Source of the DNA: Acidobacteriaceae bacterium
GTDB taxonomy: Bacteria > Acidobacteriota > Terriglobia > Bryobacterales > Bryobacteraceae
Length of the DNA stretch: 64,000 bases
Direction: 5' to 3'
NCBI GenBank assembly: GCA_019233755.1
Contig: JAFAMD010000041.1
Location: 1-64,000, forward strand
The position numbers and the translations under genes were made by a program. The notes beneath the pieces are model-generated. The model ran no database searches, was not told the DNA's origin, and saw only the letters and a program-made list of their open reading frames with translations. Below, piece after piece: positions 33,402 through 42,595 of the stretch; the first letter of the stretch is position 1; each line of letters starts with the position of its first letter.

Positions 33402-35762
33402 ATGGCGCACGACCCGGCTGAAAGCAAGGACTTTTTCATCAGCTACACCAGTGCGGATCGTGGCTGGGCCGAATGGATTGCCTGGCAGCTCGACGCGGCG
33501 GGTTATAAAGTCGTTCTGCAGGCGTGGGACTTCGCGGCTGGTACGAATTTCATCTCGCAAATGAAAGCAGCCGCTGAGGCGAAGCGCACGATCGCCGTCT
33601 ACTCTCCGGCGTATTTCAAATCCAAATTTTCTGAAGCTGAGTGGAGCGCCGCGTTCGCGAAGGGTGCTCTTGTTCCCGTGCGCGTCCAACCGTGCGACAT
33701 CCCCGACTTTCTGAGACCCGTTGTTTATACCGATTTGGTCGAAATGCCCGAAGCCGCTGCTCGGGAAAGACTGCTTCGAGCGGTGCGGCAAACGCCGGCC
33801 AGACCAGTAACCGCACCGCCTTATCCGCCCGGTCAGGCCAAAGCCAAACGCTTTCCGGGTCAGCTCCCCGCTATCTTTGCCGTCCCCTTGCCCCGCAACC
33901 CAAACTTTACGGGGCGTGATCAGATGCTCGAAGATCTGCATCAAAAGCTCAATTCGGGCCGTTCAGCCGCCCTCATCCAGGCAATTTCGGGAATGGGCGG
34001 CGTCGGGAAAACATCCCTCGCGCTCGAGTACTGCTACCGGTTTGCTTCTGATTACGATTTAATCTGGTGGCTTCGAGCCGAACAGTGTGCAACTTTGGCC
34101 GCCGACTACGCCAATCTGGCGCAAAGGCTTGAGCTGCCTGAGAAAAATTCAACCAATCAGCCGCAAATCATCGCGGCCGTCCGGGACTGGCTTACTCACA
34201 ACTCGGGCTGGCTGCTTGTCTTTGATAACGCAGTCGATGTCAAGGGCTTCGACGAATACCTCCCACATTCAACCACCGGCAATATCTTGATAACCTCGCG
34301 TAATCCTGCTTGGGGCAACGTTGCTGCGCCGCTACCCGTGCAGCAACTGACGCGCGCCGAGTCCGTGCGATTTCTGTTGCAGCGCACAAACCGTGACGAA
34401 CCCGAAGCTGCTGACAAATTGAGTGTGCTGCTAGGCGACCTTCCGCTTGCGCTCACCCACGCGGCTTCCTATATCGAAGCCAAAGACATATCGATTACGG
34501 ATTACATCTCTCGCTTACAGTCCTACTCGAAGAAGTTGCTCGAGCCCATTAAGGGCACTTGGGCCCTTTCTCTGGAGAACCTCCGGAGTGAATGCCCCAA
34601 CGCACTACGTCTGCTCTTCTTATGTGTCTTCCTTACCCCTGACCACATACCGCGCACGCTGTTACGCGCAAAGCTTCCCGACGATCTGGATCTCGATGAC
34701 GCCATCGAGGCGCTACGCCGCTATGGTCTTGTTGAAACGACCCAGACGTTCATCAGCGTCCACCGTCTACTGCAGAAAGTGATCCGGGAAGACCTGGAGC
34801 AAGATGCACAAAGAGCTCTAGCGACAGAAGCGCTGAAGATGGTCAAAGGCCAATTCCCGGAACAGCCCGAGGACTTTCGTCAATGGCCCGCCTGTGCCCC
34901 TCTGTTTTCACATGCGTTGGAGGTGATAAAGCATGCCGAGAGCCTGCAGATTGCGCTACCCGAAGCGGCTGCACTGCTCAGTTCGGCCGGCGTCTATCAG
35001 GGAAAGCGCGGCCAACTCGAAAGCGGTCGGGACCTCATGACTCGTTCGCTTGAACTCGAAGAACAAGTAAACGGCCCCGACCACCCGAACGTTGCTATTC
35101 GCGCCAATAATCTTGCAGACACACTTATCGCGTTGGGTCAATTCGATCTAGCGATTCAGCATTTGCAGCGCGCGCTTAGGATTGACGAAAGCGCGCGCGG
35201 TCCCGATCATTCCTTCGTTGCGATTCGGTTGTTCAATCTCGGCCGCGCCCTTTTGAGAAAGGGAGACTTGAAAACCAGTCTCGAGTACGCGAAGCGGGCG
35301 CTCGAAATCGATGAGAAAGCGCTTGGCCCTTGCCACCACCGCGTTGCTCTCGATTCGGATTTGATTGGCATAGTCCTTTATCATCGGGAGGAAAAGGATG
35401 ATTTGGCGAACGCTTTGACCTACGCTCGGCGCGCGTTAAGTATAGACCTGGAACTGTTTGGCCCGAATCACGTCGAAATCGCGACCCACTGGAATAACAT
35501 CGCGATGATTTTGGCCCTCCAGGGCGATCTGATCAATGCCTGGAACTGCTATCGCAAAGCGCTTGAGATCTATACCAGCACTTTACCGCCAGACCACCCG
35601 TACACCCAAATCACGCGAAAGAATCTTGCAGAACTCCTGACCTACTTGCGTCCTCTCATCATGCGCGAGCATGCGAGCCTGAAATCTGGCGACCCGAAAG
35701 CGGATGTGCTGAACCGCTTAATCGCGGAGCTGGATTCGCTCGCTCCAACGCTGTTACCATAG
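33402..35762 (+). CDS. TIR-NB-ARC-TPR (STAND) protein, copy 2
   Basis: A 786-residue protein with the same order of domains as the gene at 6921 but a distinct sequence. Its TIR domain is at residues 8-140 (DFFISYTSADRGWAEWIAWQ) with YSPAYFKSKFSEAEW, where Glu80 is the candidate NADase glutamate. The NB-ARC core begins FTGRDQMLEDLHQKL and has Walker A GMGGVGKT at residues 197-204, Walker B-like WLLVFDNAVD and the sensor strand NILITSRNPAWG. From about residue 520 there are kinesin-light-chain-type TPRs (for example GPDHPNVAIRANNLADTLIA). Immune-type sensing followed by NAD depletion is inferred from known TIR-STAND proteins. The Tat aldo/keto reductase follows after 24 bases, probably by chance. 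Confidence 0.85.
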   Translation: MAHDPAESKDFFISYTSADRGWAEWIAWQLDAAGYKVVLQAWDFAAGTNFISQMKAAAEAKRTIAVYSPAYFKSKFSEAEWSAAFAKGALVPVRVQPCDIPDFLRPVVYTDLVEMPEAAARERLLRAVRQTPARPVTAPPYPPGQAKAKRFPGQLPAIFAVPLPRNPNFTGRDQMLEDLHQKLNSGRSAALIQAISGMGGVGKTSLALEYCYRFASDYDLIWWLRAEQCATLAADYANLAQRLELPEKNSTNQPQIIAAVRDWLTHNSGWLLVFDNAVDVKGFDEYLPHSTTGNILITSRNPAWGNVAAPLPVQQLTRAESVRFLLQRTNRDEPEAADKLSVLLGDLPLALTHAASYIEAKDISITDYISRLQSYSKKLLEPIKGTWALSLENLRSECPNALRLLFLCVFLTPDHIPRTLLRAKLPDDLDLDDAIEALRRYGLVETTQTFISVHRLLQKVIREDLEQDAQRALATEALKMVKGQFPEQPEDFRQWPACAPLFSHALEVIKHAESLQIALPEAAALLSSAGVYQGKRGQLESGRDLMTRSLELEEQVNGPDHPNVAIRANNLADTLIALGQFDLAIQHLQRALRIDESARGPDHSFVAIRLFNLGRALLRKGDLKTSLEYAKRALEIDEKALGPCHHRVALDSDLIGIVLYHREEKDDLANALTYARRALSIDLELFGPNHVEIATHWNNIAMILALQGDLINAWNCYRKALEIYTSTLPPDHPYTQITRKNLAELLTYLRPLIMREHASLKSGDPKADVLNRLIAELDSLAPTLLP

Positions 35763-35786
35763 CTGCATTCAGCGAAGGAGGCCGCC

Positions 35787-36965
35787 ATGAGCGAACAGAG
35801 CTCGCGTCGTGACTTTCTGCAGAAAACCGTGCAGACGGCGGCAGGCATCGCCGTCAGCCCCGCGGCATGGGCTCAGGCATCCGTTGCTCCCTCCACCGGC
35901 GAGACGTCGAACGTTGAGTGGCGCAACAAGCAGCCCGGAATGGCATATCGCCGGCTCGGCCGCACCGGGCTGATGATCTCCGAGGTCGTCTCCGGCGGAG
36001 ACCCTATCAGCACGACTAACTACCGGCACCTCGATCTCGCCCTTGAAATGGGCCTGAACTATCTCGACATGGCGCCGGCCTATGGTCATGGCGATTGCGA
36101 ACTTGCCTACGGTAAGCTCCTTGCCGGCTCGTCCAAACGCGACAAGGTTTTCCTGCAAACCAAGGTAAGTGCGTTCGGCGGGCTGCGCAATCAGCTTTAT
36201 AAAGAAATCTTCGACGGCCTGCCTCCTGACAAACAAAATGCCATTATGCGGCGCGTCGAAGAAATTCGAACCAATAACCTCGCTGAGAAACCCGGTTACT
36301 ATCTGACTTACTTCCCCGGCCAGCATGATCAATTCGCAGGCGCCTATCTATGTAGCGCCATGATGCCTGATTATGCGCACCTGGTTGAAGGCAGCCAGAA
36401 GTTTCGCAAGTGCATCACCGATTCGCTCGAAGGCAGTCTCACGCGCGTCGGAACCGATCATTTCGATCTGTTGATGTGCCCGCATGGTGCAAATGTCGCC
36501 GATGAGCTGGACAATCCGCACATCTATGAGACTTTCATCGAACTCCGGAAGCAGGGCAAGGTTCGTTTCCTCGGGGTTACATCGCACAATGATCCCGCCG
36601 CCGTACTTCGCAAGGCCACCGTGCTAGGGCACTACGACGCAGTCATGATGGCCTACAACGTCATCAATGGCGGGTATGTCGACCAGGCTATCCTCGATGC
36701 TTCCGCAAAGGACGTAGGCTTGATCGCGATGAAGACTGCGCACGCCGTCGCCACGCACCACAAGGAAATCCAGCCCTTGCCTCAATGGCGTATCGACAAA
36801 GTGAACAAAATCGTTCCGGGCGACATGAAGCCGCCGCTCAAGGCGTATCTCTGGGTGTTGCAAAATCCTCATATTTCGGCAGTGAACTCCAATCTGTGGG
36901 ACGAAACATTCATCCGCGAAAACCTGGCGCTTGCGGGTAAAAAGATCCAGCTCCAGCCGGCTTAG
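35787..36965 (+). CDS. Tat-exported aldo/keto reductase family protein
   Basis: A 392-residue protein. The Tat motif SRRDFLQK and a hydrophobic stretch lead to a cleavage site near AWAQA. The barrel begins AYRRLGRTGLMISEVVSGGD and has LDMAPAYGHGDCELAYGKLL, with the catalytic Asp and Tyr of the family, and VFLQTKVSAFGG with the Lys. It continues FDLLMCPHGAN and FLGVTSHNDPAAVLRKA, as in the Tat-type subfamily common in Acidobacteria and Planctomycetes. It should reduce or oxidise a carbonyl or sugar in the periplasm; the substrate is unknown. GAAGGAGG lies close before the ATG. Confidence 0.88.
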   Translation: MSEQSSRRDFLQKTVQTAAGIAVSPAAWAQASVAPSTGETSNVEWRNKQPGMAYRRLGRTGLMISEVVSGGDPISTTNYRHLDLALEMGLNYLDMAPAYGHGDCELAYGKLLAGSSKRDKVFLQTKVSAFGGLRNQLYKEIFDGLPPDKQNAIMRRVEEIRTNNLAEKPGYYLTYFPGQHDQFAGAYLCSAMMPDYAHLVEGSQKFRKCITDSLEGSLTRVGTDHFDLLMCPHGANVADELDNPHIYETFIELRKQGKVRFLGVTSHNDPAAVLRKATVLGHYDAVMMAYNVINGGYVDQAILDASAKDVGLIAMKTAHAVATHHKEIQPLPQWRIDKVNKIVPGDMKPPLKAYLWVLQNPHISAVNSNLWDETFIRENLALAGKKIQLQPA

Positions 36966-37017
36966 TGGTGCGTTTTTTTGGCCACCAATTCGGGCAATTC
37001 GTACCCGCGTTCTGCCC

Positions 37018-38229
37018 TTACGTTAGATGACTGACAAGATCTTTCAGATCGATTGCGCTGCTATCGACAACGCCCCGCCCAAAACCCGGCCCCGCGACGA
37101 GTGCCTCGTTGTGCCCCTCGAACCATACCAGAAATCGCGACTGCTCGGCGCCGGAAAGCCTCTGCTGGTTAATCCACGTATAGTACGCGCCCATATCGGC
37201 ATCAATTAAGGAGCCTTGCGGATCGGGCACAGGTTTCTGTTGTGTTCCTGCAATCAACTCGCGCATCGATTGTTCGTGCAGCCTCGGCGCAAACCGGGCC
37301 AGCAGCGTTAAAGGCTGGGCTCGCCGCAAAGCCTCTCGCGCCGACCACTGCACAAATGTCGTGCTGAAAAGCTGCGTCCCGGAGCCCTCCGTCAGAATGC
37401 TCACCTGAAAATGATTCAGCACCCCTACATCGCCGGTTCCCTGCAGTCCCAGCTCTTCGGGCCGCATCTGCGCAAGCATCGTGCGTAGCAGTTCCGGGCC
37501 GCCGCCGCCCGGCTGCATCACTTTCCGCATCTTATTCACGAGCGTTGCACGTACCTCGCCAAGCGACGAGTAGTTCATGCAAGTAACCCCGTCGCGCGGC
37601 AGCGGGTCGTTCGTCGCGCCATCGATGTACCAGTGTGCAAACGGCGCCGGATGCTCGGCCGCACGTTGCGCGACAGCATCAAGCAGAATCCTGCGCCCGT
37701 CTTGAGCATTTACATTCTTGAGATACACTCCTTGCGGTCGCAGCTTGCGAAACAGCGGATAGCGGTTTTCCGTCACGCCTTCGCCCAAAATGATGAGCGA
37801 CAACCGGTGCGTCGGCAGCTTCTCCGCGGGTGTTGCAGCGTTCAGCTTGTGCACATACTCGACGGATGCGGTTCGAAACTCCTCAATCTGGTGCGTGGTC
37901 CAAAGATGTGCGGTCAGCTTCTCGGAGAACTGTGCGGGAGAATTGACCCAATCTACGCTCCCGAGTTCCGGCGAAAGCCGAAGCTGTGCGAACGGCTGCA
38001 TGCTGGTGTGCAGTTGATCCGCGGGCAACCCGGCCAGGTAGGCGAATTGATTGTCCAGATCGCGGCGCTCCGCCGGAAACTTCCAGTCGTACGCAATCAC
38101 CTCGCGCAGCAGCAGGGGTAGAAACGCGAGCGGTAGTTGCTGCAACAGCAGAATGTGCGTTGTTGCAAGCTGTTTCGCAAGCGGCGGATAGCTGCTGAAA
38201 CGCTCGGGGGTAAGCTCGCCGGGCTGCAT
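37018..38229 (-). CDS. Unknown 403-residue protein coupled to a phosphatase-like gene
   Basis: I do not recognise this family. The protein has no signal peptide. Notable blocks are LPTHRLSLIILGEGVTENRY, APFAHWYIDGATNDPLPRDG, TEGSGTQLFSTTFVQWSARE and, near the end, AYYTWINQQRLSGAEQSRFLVWFEGHNEALVAGPGFGRGV. The last part resembles the way DUF1501 and sulfatase-like proteins end. Its ATG overlaps the stop of the upstream gene (TAATG), so the two are translated in step and probably act together. It converges on the Tat aldo/keto reductase gene. A cytoplasmic partner or modifier of the exported phosphatase-like protein is a guess. Confidence 0.8.
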   Translation of the reverse strand: MQPGELTPERFSSYPPLAKQLATTHILLLQQLPLAFLPLLLREVIAYDWKFPAERRDLDNQFAYLAGLPADQLHTSMQPFAQLRLSPELGSVDWVNSPAQFSEKLTAHLWTTHQIEEFRTASVEYVHKLNAATPAEKLPTHRLSLIILGEGVTENRYPLFRKLRPQGVYLKNVNAQDGRRILLDAVAQRAAEHPAPFAHWYIDGATNDPLPRDGVTCMNYSSLGEVRATLVNKMRKVMQPGGGGPELLRTMLAQMRPEELGLQGTGDVGVLNHFQVSILTEGSGTQLFSTTFVQWSAREALRRAQPLTLLARFAPRLHEQSMRELIAGTQQKPVPDPQGSLIDADMGAYYTWINQQRLSGAEQSRFLVWFEGHNEALVAGPGFGRGVVDSSAIDLKDLVSHLT

Positions 38230-39407
38230 TAGGAGACCTCCTCCACCGGCTTGCCTCGCGAGAGCTGCGTGCTGAATCCGAGCACCCTCCCGAGCGAGGG
38301 CACAAGATCCGTCGATTCAATCGCCCGGTCTACTACGACATTCTGCCGCACTTGCGGCCCCAGCACCATCATCCACGTCGTGCGCGAAAGCGAGTCGCCC
38401 GTGCGGTGATGCTGGAAGCCGTTGCCGCCCGGATCTGTATCCGAATCGCGTCCGAAGTCCGGCAGGATGAACATCGTCGTTTTGCCGGCATACTCAGGCT
38501 CGCTTTGGATGGTCTTCCAGATCTCGCTGCACAGCCGGTCTGTACGCTGGATGCCTTCCAGATAAAGCGAATAGGTGCCCGAATGCGCGATATCAATGTC
38601 GTGCAGCGTGATCCACAACAGGCTCGGGGCAAGCTGGCGCATAAGCTGCCGGGCGACATACACCGATAGCTCATCCGGGCTGGCAAGGTTGCGCGCGTGC
38701 GTGGTGAAATCGGTCACCGAGAGCTTAAGCAGTTCCGCCACTTCGTGCAGATCCAGTTGGCTGCCGGTAAGTTCGGGCGTATACAACGGCGATTCGTAAT
38801 TGTCGCGCAGCAGGTGTTCGTATTGGCTCTCGCCGGCCGAAGACAAGGCCGCCGAAAGCAGACGTTTGGGCAGAAGTACGCCGGCCCCTAATCCCTGGCC
38901 GTAAGCGCGGTGAGTGCTTTCGCCGATGTGGGCGAAACCATTGCTGGGTGCCACCACCCACGCATCCGTCGCGGGACGGTTCAGGTCCTTGCGGAAATAC
39001 TCGAAAACCGTCGGATTTTCCGGCGACACGGCGGCGAAGTTATTGAACGTCTCGTACACCCCGGTCGCCAGGCTCGCGGTCGCCACATAGTGCCCCAGAA
39101 TGCCCCGATTGATGACCTGTGTGTAGAACGTCGATTGCGGAATCAGCTCGTTCAGCAGGTGCGGAATGTTCTCCTGCCCCTCCGGCATGAACGTTTCCTC
39201 GTCGCGCGCGCCGCCGCCGAATGTCACGACAACCGCCTTTTTCGTTCTCGGCAGCGCCAGCGCACGAACGGGCGCAAAGCTGAATAGCGCCGCTCCTGCC
39301 GTGGCGCCGGTGATGCTGCGGAGAAAATCCCGGCGGTTCCATGAGACTGCCTGCGCGATTTCGCGCGGAGTCCCTGTCAGCCGGTGCGGAAGAACTTCAC
39401 GGCGAAT
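38229..39407 (-). CDS. Tat-exported alkaline-phosphatase-superfamily-like protein with a probable ATT start
   Basis: The mature part runs from [15 protein letters not shown] to the end. It includes [40 protein letters not shown] and [20 protein letters not shown], metal-site-like blocks of the alkaline phosphatase/sulfatase superfamily. The first standard start in frame is a GTG at 39227, but in-frame sequence before it encodes a complete Tat signal ([20 protein letters not shown]) that would be lost. No ATG, GTG or TTG lies between that signal and the upstream in-frame stop. An ATT at 39407 (start of [10 protein letters not shown]) has AAGGGG seven bases before it and gives 392 residues. The substrate is unknown. 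The stop overlaps the next gene's ATG by one base. Confidence 0.65.
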   Translation of the reverse strand: MRREVLPHRLTGTPREIAQAVSWNRRDFLRSITGATAGAALFSFAPVRALALPRTKKAVVVTFGGGARDEETFMPEGQENIPHLLNELIPQSTFYTQVINRGILGHYVATASLATGVYETFNNFAAVSPENPTVFEYFRKDLNRPATDAWVVAPSNGFAHIGESTHRAYGQGLGAGVLLPKRLLSAALSSAGESQYEHLLRDNYESPLYTPELTGSQLDLHEVAELLKLSVTDFTTHARNLASPDELSVYVARQLMRQLAPSLLWITLHDIDIAHSGTYSLYLEGIQRTDRLCSEIWKTIQSEPEYAGKTTMFILPDFGRDSDTDPGGNGFQHHRTGDSLSRTTWMMVLGPQVRQNVVVDRAIESTDLVPSLGRVLGFSTQLSRGKPVEEVS

Positions 39408-39500
39408 GCTTCACCCCTTGGCAGTCCCCCGAATGTGGGGCTAAATGATTTATCTTCTTTCTACCACTTTCTTGAGAGGCTGCCCAGTATAATCCCCGAC

Positions 39501-41654
39501 ATGGTGAAGAAACGCATCGCAGTTGGTCTCCTGCTCGCGGCGCCGTTCCTTGCTGCCGCCTTCCAGGCTGGCCCCAACCGGAACGACGAGCACCGCGGCT
39601 GGCCTGTTTACGGCGGCGGTCCCGAAAACATTCACTACTCCACCCTCTCCCAGATCAACCGGCAGAATGTTCGCAACCTGCAGGTCGCCTGGACTTTCGA
39701 TACCGGTGATGCGTTCCCCGGGTCGGAGATGGAGTGCAATCCCATCGTGGTGGATGGCGTACTCTTCGCAACCAGCCCCAAGCTGCGCGTCATCGCGCTT
39801 GACGCCGCAACCGGCAAGCTGAAGTGGAGCTTCGATCCCAACCAGGGGCATCGCGTCTTCACCAAGATGCGCAATCGCGGCGTAACGTTTTGGAGCGCTC
39901 CCGATGGCGGGAGCAAACGCATTTTCTTCGTGTCGCGGCAATATCTCTACGCGCTCGATGCGGAAACCGGCAGCCTGATCTCTGACTTCGGCCAGAATGG
40001 CCGCATCGACCTGCGCTTCGATCTGGGCCGCGATCCCGCGCAGCAGTCCATTTCCGATACCAGCCCGCCGATGGTCTACAAGGACCTCATCATCCTGGGC
40101 AGCATCGTGGCTGAAACGCTGCCTGCCTCGCCCGGCGATATCCGCGCCTATGATGCGCGCACCGGCAAACTGCGCTGGTCCTTCCACACCATCCCGCACC
40201 CGGGCGAATTCGGCTACAACACATGGCCGAAAGACGCCTGGCAGTACATCGGCGGCGCGAACAACTGGTCCGGCATGAGCCTCGACGTAAAGCGCGGCAT
40301 CGTGTACGCGCCGCTCGGCTCTGCCTCGTTCGACTTCTACGGAGCGAATCGGTTGGGCGACGATCTCTTCGCCAACAGCCTGCTAGCACTGAATGCCGAA
40401 ACGGGCCAGCGCATCTGGCATTTCCAGACCGTGCGGCACGACATTTGGGATCGCGACTTGCCCACGCCCCCTGCGCTCGTCACTATCCGGCACAAAGGGC
40501 GGTTAGTGGATGCCGCTGCGCAGCTTACCAAATCGGGCTACGTCTTTGTCTTCGATCGCGCCACCGGCAAGCCCGTCTTTCCCGTGAAGTACCGCGATTA
40601 TCCGCCCAGCGAGATTGATGGCGAAAAGACCGCTAAGACTCAGCCTCTGCCCACTGCTCCTCCGCCCTTCGACCGGCAGTTGCTCACCGCTGATATGCTG
40701 ACCACCCGCACGCCGGAAGCGCATGCCGCCGTGCTGGCACAATTCCAGAAATTCACCAGCGCGGGCGAATTCATTCCCCCAAGCCTCAATGGCACTATTC
40801 TGTTTTCGGGAATGGATGGCGGCGGCGAATGGGGCGGCCCGGCCTTCGACCCCGAGACGGGTTATCTCTATGTCAATGCGAACGAGATGGCGTGGATTCT
40901 GCAACTGGTCGAGAACCGGCCTCCCAACGGCGAACCGTCCACTGCCAGCGATCTGTATCTGAAGAACTGTGCCACTTGTCATCGTGCGGACGAGAAAGGA
41001 GCGCCGCCGGAATTCCCTTCGCTCGAGCATCTGTCTGAACGCTTGAATGAGGAAGAGGTCTACGAAATTGTTCACCAGGGCAGCGGTCGCATGCCGTCGT
41101 TTGCCCGCCTTTCCGGTCCCGAGCTGAAAGCCATTGTCCGTTATGTGGAGTATGGCGAAAATGCTACCGTGAACGCCACTAAGCCGGTTCCTTCACCCAT
41201 CGATCTGAAATACCGCTTTGGCGGCTACACCAAGTTCCTCGATCCTGATGGCTACCCGGCCATCCAGCCGCCTTGGGGCACTTTGAGCGCGATCAATCTG
41301 AATACGGGAAAGTTCGTTTGGCAAAAACCGTTCGGTGAATACCCTGAACTCGCAGAAAAAGGTTTGACGAACACCGGATCGGAAAACTATGGCGGCGGCG
41401 TCGTCACTGCCAGCGGTCTCTACTTTATCGCCGCCACCAGCTACGACAAAAAGATGCACGCCTTCGACAAGACCACCGGCGAACTCCTGTGGGAGACCAC
41501 TCTGCCGGCCGCCGGCAACGCGACGACGGCCGTCTATGAAGTGAATGGCACAGAGTATGTCCTCATTGGATGCGGGGGCGGCAAATCAAAGGCCCCCAGC
41601 GGCGGAACCTACGTTGCATTCGCTCTGCCCGATGCGCGATATGCTGCGAAGTAA
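39501..41654 (+). CDS. PQQ-dependent dehydrogenase with inserted cytochrome c domain
   Basis: A 717-residue exported quinoprotein. Signal peptide [20 protein letters not shown] precedes an eight-bladed propeller whose tryptophan-docking repeats include [31 protein letters not shown] and [20 protein letters not shown] followed by [14 protein letters not shown] c-type cytochrome domain with CATCH at residues 490-494 is inserted near the end of the propeller. The last blades then resume ([38 protein letters not shown]). It is probably a periplasmic sugar or alcohol dehydrogenase passing electrons through its own haem to the respiratory chain; the substrate is not clear. The TIM-barrel isomerase follows after 20 bases, likely an operon. 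In-frame sequence upstream of 39501 is non-coding. Confidence 0.9.
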   Translation: MVKKRIAVGLLLAAPFLAAAFQAGPNRNDEHRGWPVYGGGPENIHYSTLSQINRQNVRNLQVAWTFDTGDAFPGSEMECNPIVVDGVLFATSPKLRVIALDAATGKLKWSFDPNQGHRVFTKMRNRGVTFWSAPDGGSKRIFFVSRQYLYALDAETGSLISDFGQNGRIDLRFDLGRDPAQQSISDTSPPMVYKDLIILGSIVAETLPASPGDIRAYDARTGKLRWSFHTIPHPGEFGYNTWPKDAWQYIGGANNWSGMSLDVKRGIVYAPLGSASFDFYGANRLGDDLFANSLLALNAETGQRIWHFQTVRHDIWDRDLPTPPALVTIRHKGRLVDAAAQLTKSGYVFVFDRATGKPVFPVKYRDYPPSEIDGEKTAKTQPLPTAPPPFDRQLLTADMLTTRTPEAHAAVLAQFQKFTSAGEFIPPSLNGTILFSGMDGGGEWGGPAFDPETGYLYVNANEMAWILQLVENRPPNGEPSTASDLYLKNCATCHRADEKGAPPEFPSLEHLSERLNEEEVYEIVHQGSGRMPSFARLSGPELKAIVRYVEYGENATVNATKPVPSPIDLKYRFGGYTKFLDPDGYPAIQPPWGTLSAINLNTGKFVWQKPFGEYPELAEKGLTNTGSENYGGGVVTASGLYFIAATSYDKKMHAFDKTTGELLWETTLPAAGNATTAVYEVNGTEYVLIGCGGGKSKAPSGGTYVAFALPDARYAAK

Positions 41655-41674
41655 TCAATGTCAGGACTGAGCCT

Positions 41675-42583
41675 ATGAACCGACGAATCTTTTCCAAAAC
41701 TCTGGCGGGAACCGCCCTGGGCGCGGCAGCGCTCGAAGCCGCCTACCGTGGAAACGCAGCCGCTGGCGAATCAGGCGGCGCGCCTTACGACATTTCCGTC
41801 ATGATGTGGGCCATCTTCAAAGATCTGTCGTTTGAGCAGAAACTCGACAAGATCCACGAAGCGGGTTACAAAAATGCGGAGTTGGTGGGCGAGTACCGAA
41901 AATGGTCCGACAGCGAATTTCAGCGGGTGCTGGCCAAGAAAAAGGAGTTCGGCATTAACTTCGACACCACGGCGGGCCTGCATCATGCCGTCGGAAACCC
42001 GAACGATCGCGAAGCTTTGCTGGCCGATGTGAAAAACGAACTGCCAGTGATGGAACGGCTCGACTGCCCGGCCGTCATCATCATGTCAGGCAACGTAGTT
42101 CCCGGTATGCCGCGCGAAACGCAGCACCAGAGTTGTATTGAAGGCCTGAAGCGTGCCGCGTCCATCGTCGAAGGCAAACAGATCAACGGCCAACCGGTGC
42201 GCCTCCTACTTGAAAATATCGACCCCGAAGAGAATCCGCGCTACTATCTCACCTCGGTCGCCGAAGGGTTCGAAATCATTCGCGCCGTGAATCACCCGCA
42301 GGTGAAGCTGCTCTATGACTTCTTCCATGAGCAGATTGCAGAGGGAAATCTCATCGAGAAACTGAAGAAGAATATCGACTACACCGGCCTGGTTCACATC
42401 GCCGACGTTCCCGGACGCCATATTCCAGGAACCGGCGAGATCAACTACGAGAACATCTACAAAACGCTCGCCGAGCTGAAATACGATCGCATGGTTGCGA
42501 TGGAATTCCTGCCGCTCGGCGATGGCGTGGAAGAACTGCGGCGCGCGAAGGAACAGGCGCTGCGCGCCGGCCGCAGCGCCTAG
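41675..42583 (+). CDS. Sugar phosphate isomerase/epimerase-type TIM barrel (hydroxypyruvate isomerase-like)
   Basis: A 302-residue protein. An N-terminal export signal (NRRIFSKTLAGTALGAAALE) has a Tat-like RR. The xylose-isomerase-like barrel has DISVMMWAIFKDLSFEQKLD, IHEAGYKNAELVGEYRKW, a metal-ligand strand RLLLENIDPEEN, LLYDFFHEQIAEGN, GLVHIADVPGRHIPGTGEIN and a final MVAMEFLPLGDG. The Glu, Asp, His and Glu positions of metal-dependent isomerases are all present, and the PGR-IPGTGEINY motif is typical of hydroxypyruvate isomerase-like proteins. It is probably an aldose-ketose isomerase or epimerase acting outside the cytoplasm on products of the PQQ dehydrogenase upstream; that link is inferred from the 20-base spacing. 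Confidence 0.85.
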   Translation: MNRRIFSKTLAGTALGAAALEAAYRGNAAAGESGGAPYDISVMMWAIFKDLSFEQKLDKIHEAGYKNAELVGEYRKWSDSEFQRVLAKKKEFGINFDTTAGLHHAVGNPNDREALLADVKNELPVMERLDCPAVIIMSGNVVPGMPRETQHQSCIEGLKRAASIVEGKQINGQPVRLLLENIDPEENPRYYLTSVAEGFEIIRAVNHPQVKLLYDFFHEQIAEGNLIEKLKKNIDYTGLVHIADVPGRHIPGTGEINYENIYKTLAELKYDRMVAMEFLPLGDGVEELRRAKEQALRAGRSA

Positions 42584-42595
42584 CCGATTTGCTCG

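Noticed and set aside
32475..33944. 489-codon open frame on the minus strand opposite the copper oxidase and the second TIR gene
   Set aside because: It runs antisense across two well-supported genes, is rich in Arg, Gly and Asp as expected for a mirror frame of GC-rich coding DNA, and has no recognisable domain.
36966..37017. Terminator with TGGTG, a T-run loop and CCACCA between convergent genes
   Set aside because: The stem is only five base pairs and the T-run lies in the loop, not after the stem.
39040..39342. ATG-started minus-strand frame overlapping the start of the phosphatase-like gene
   Set aside because: Its ATG lies in the Tat-signal region but in another frame, and the product is low-complexity. 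The in-frame reading gives a true Tat signal instead.
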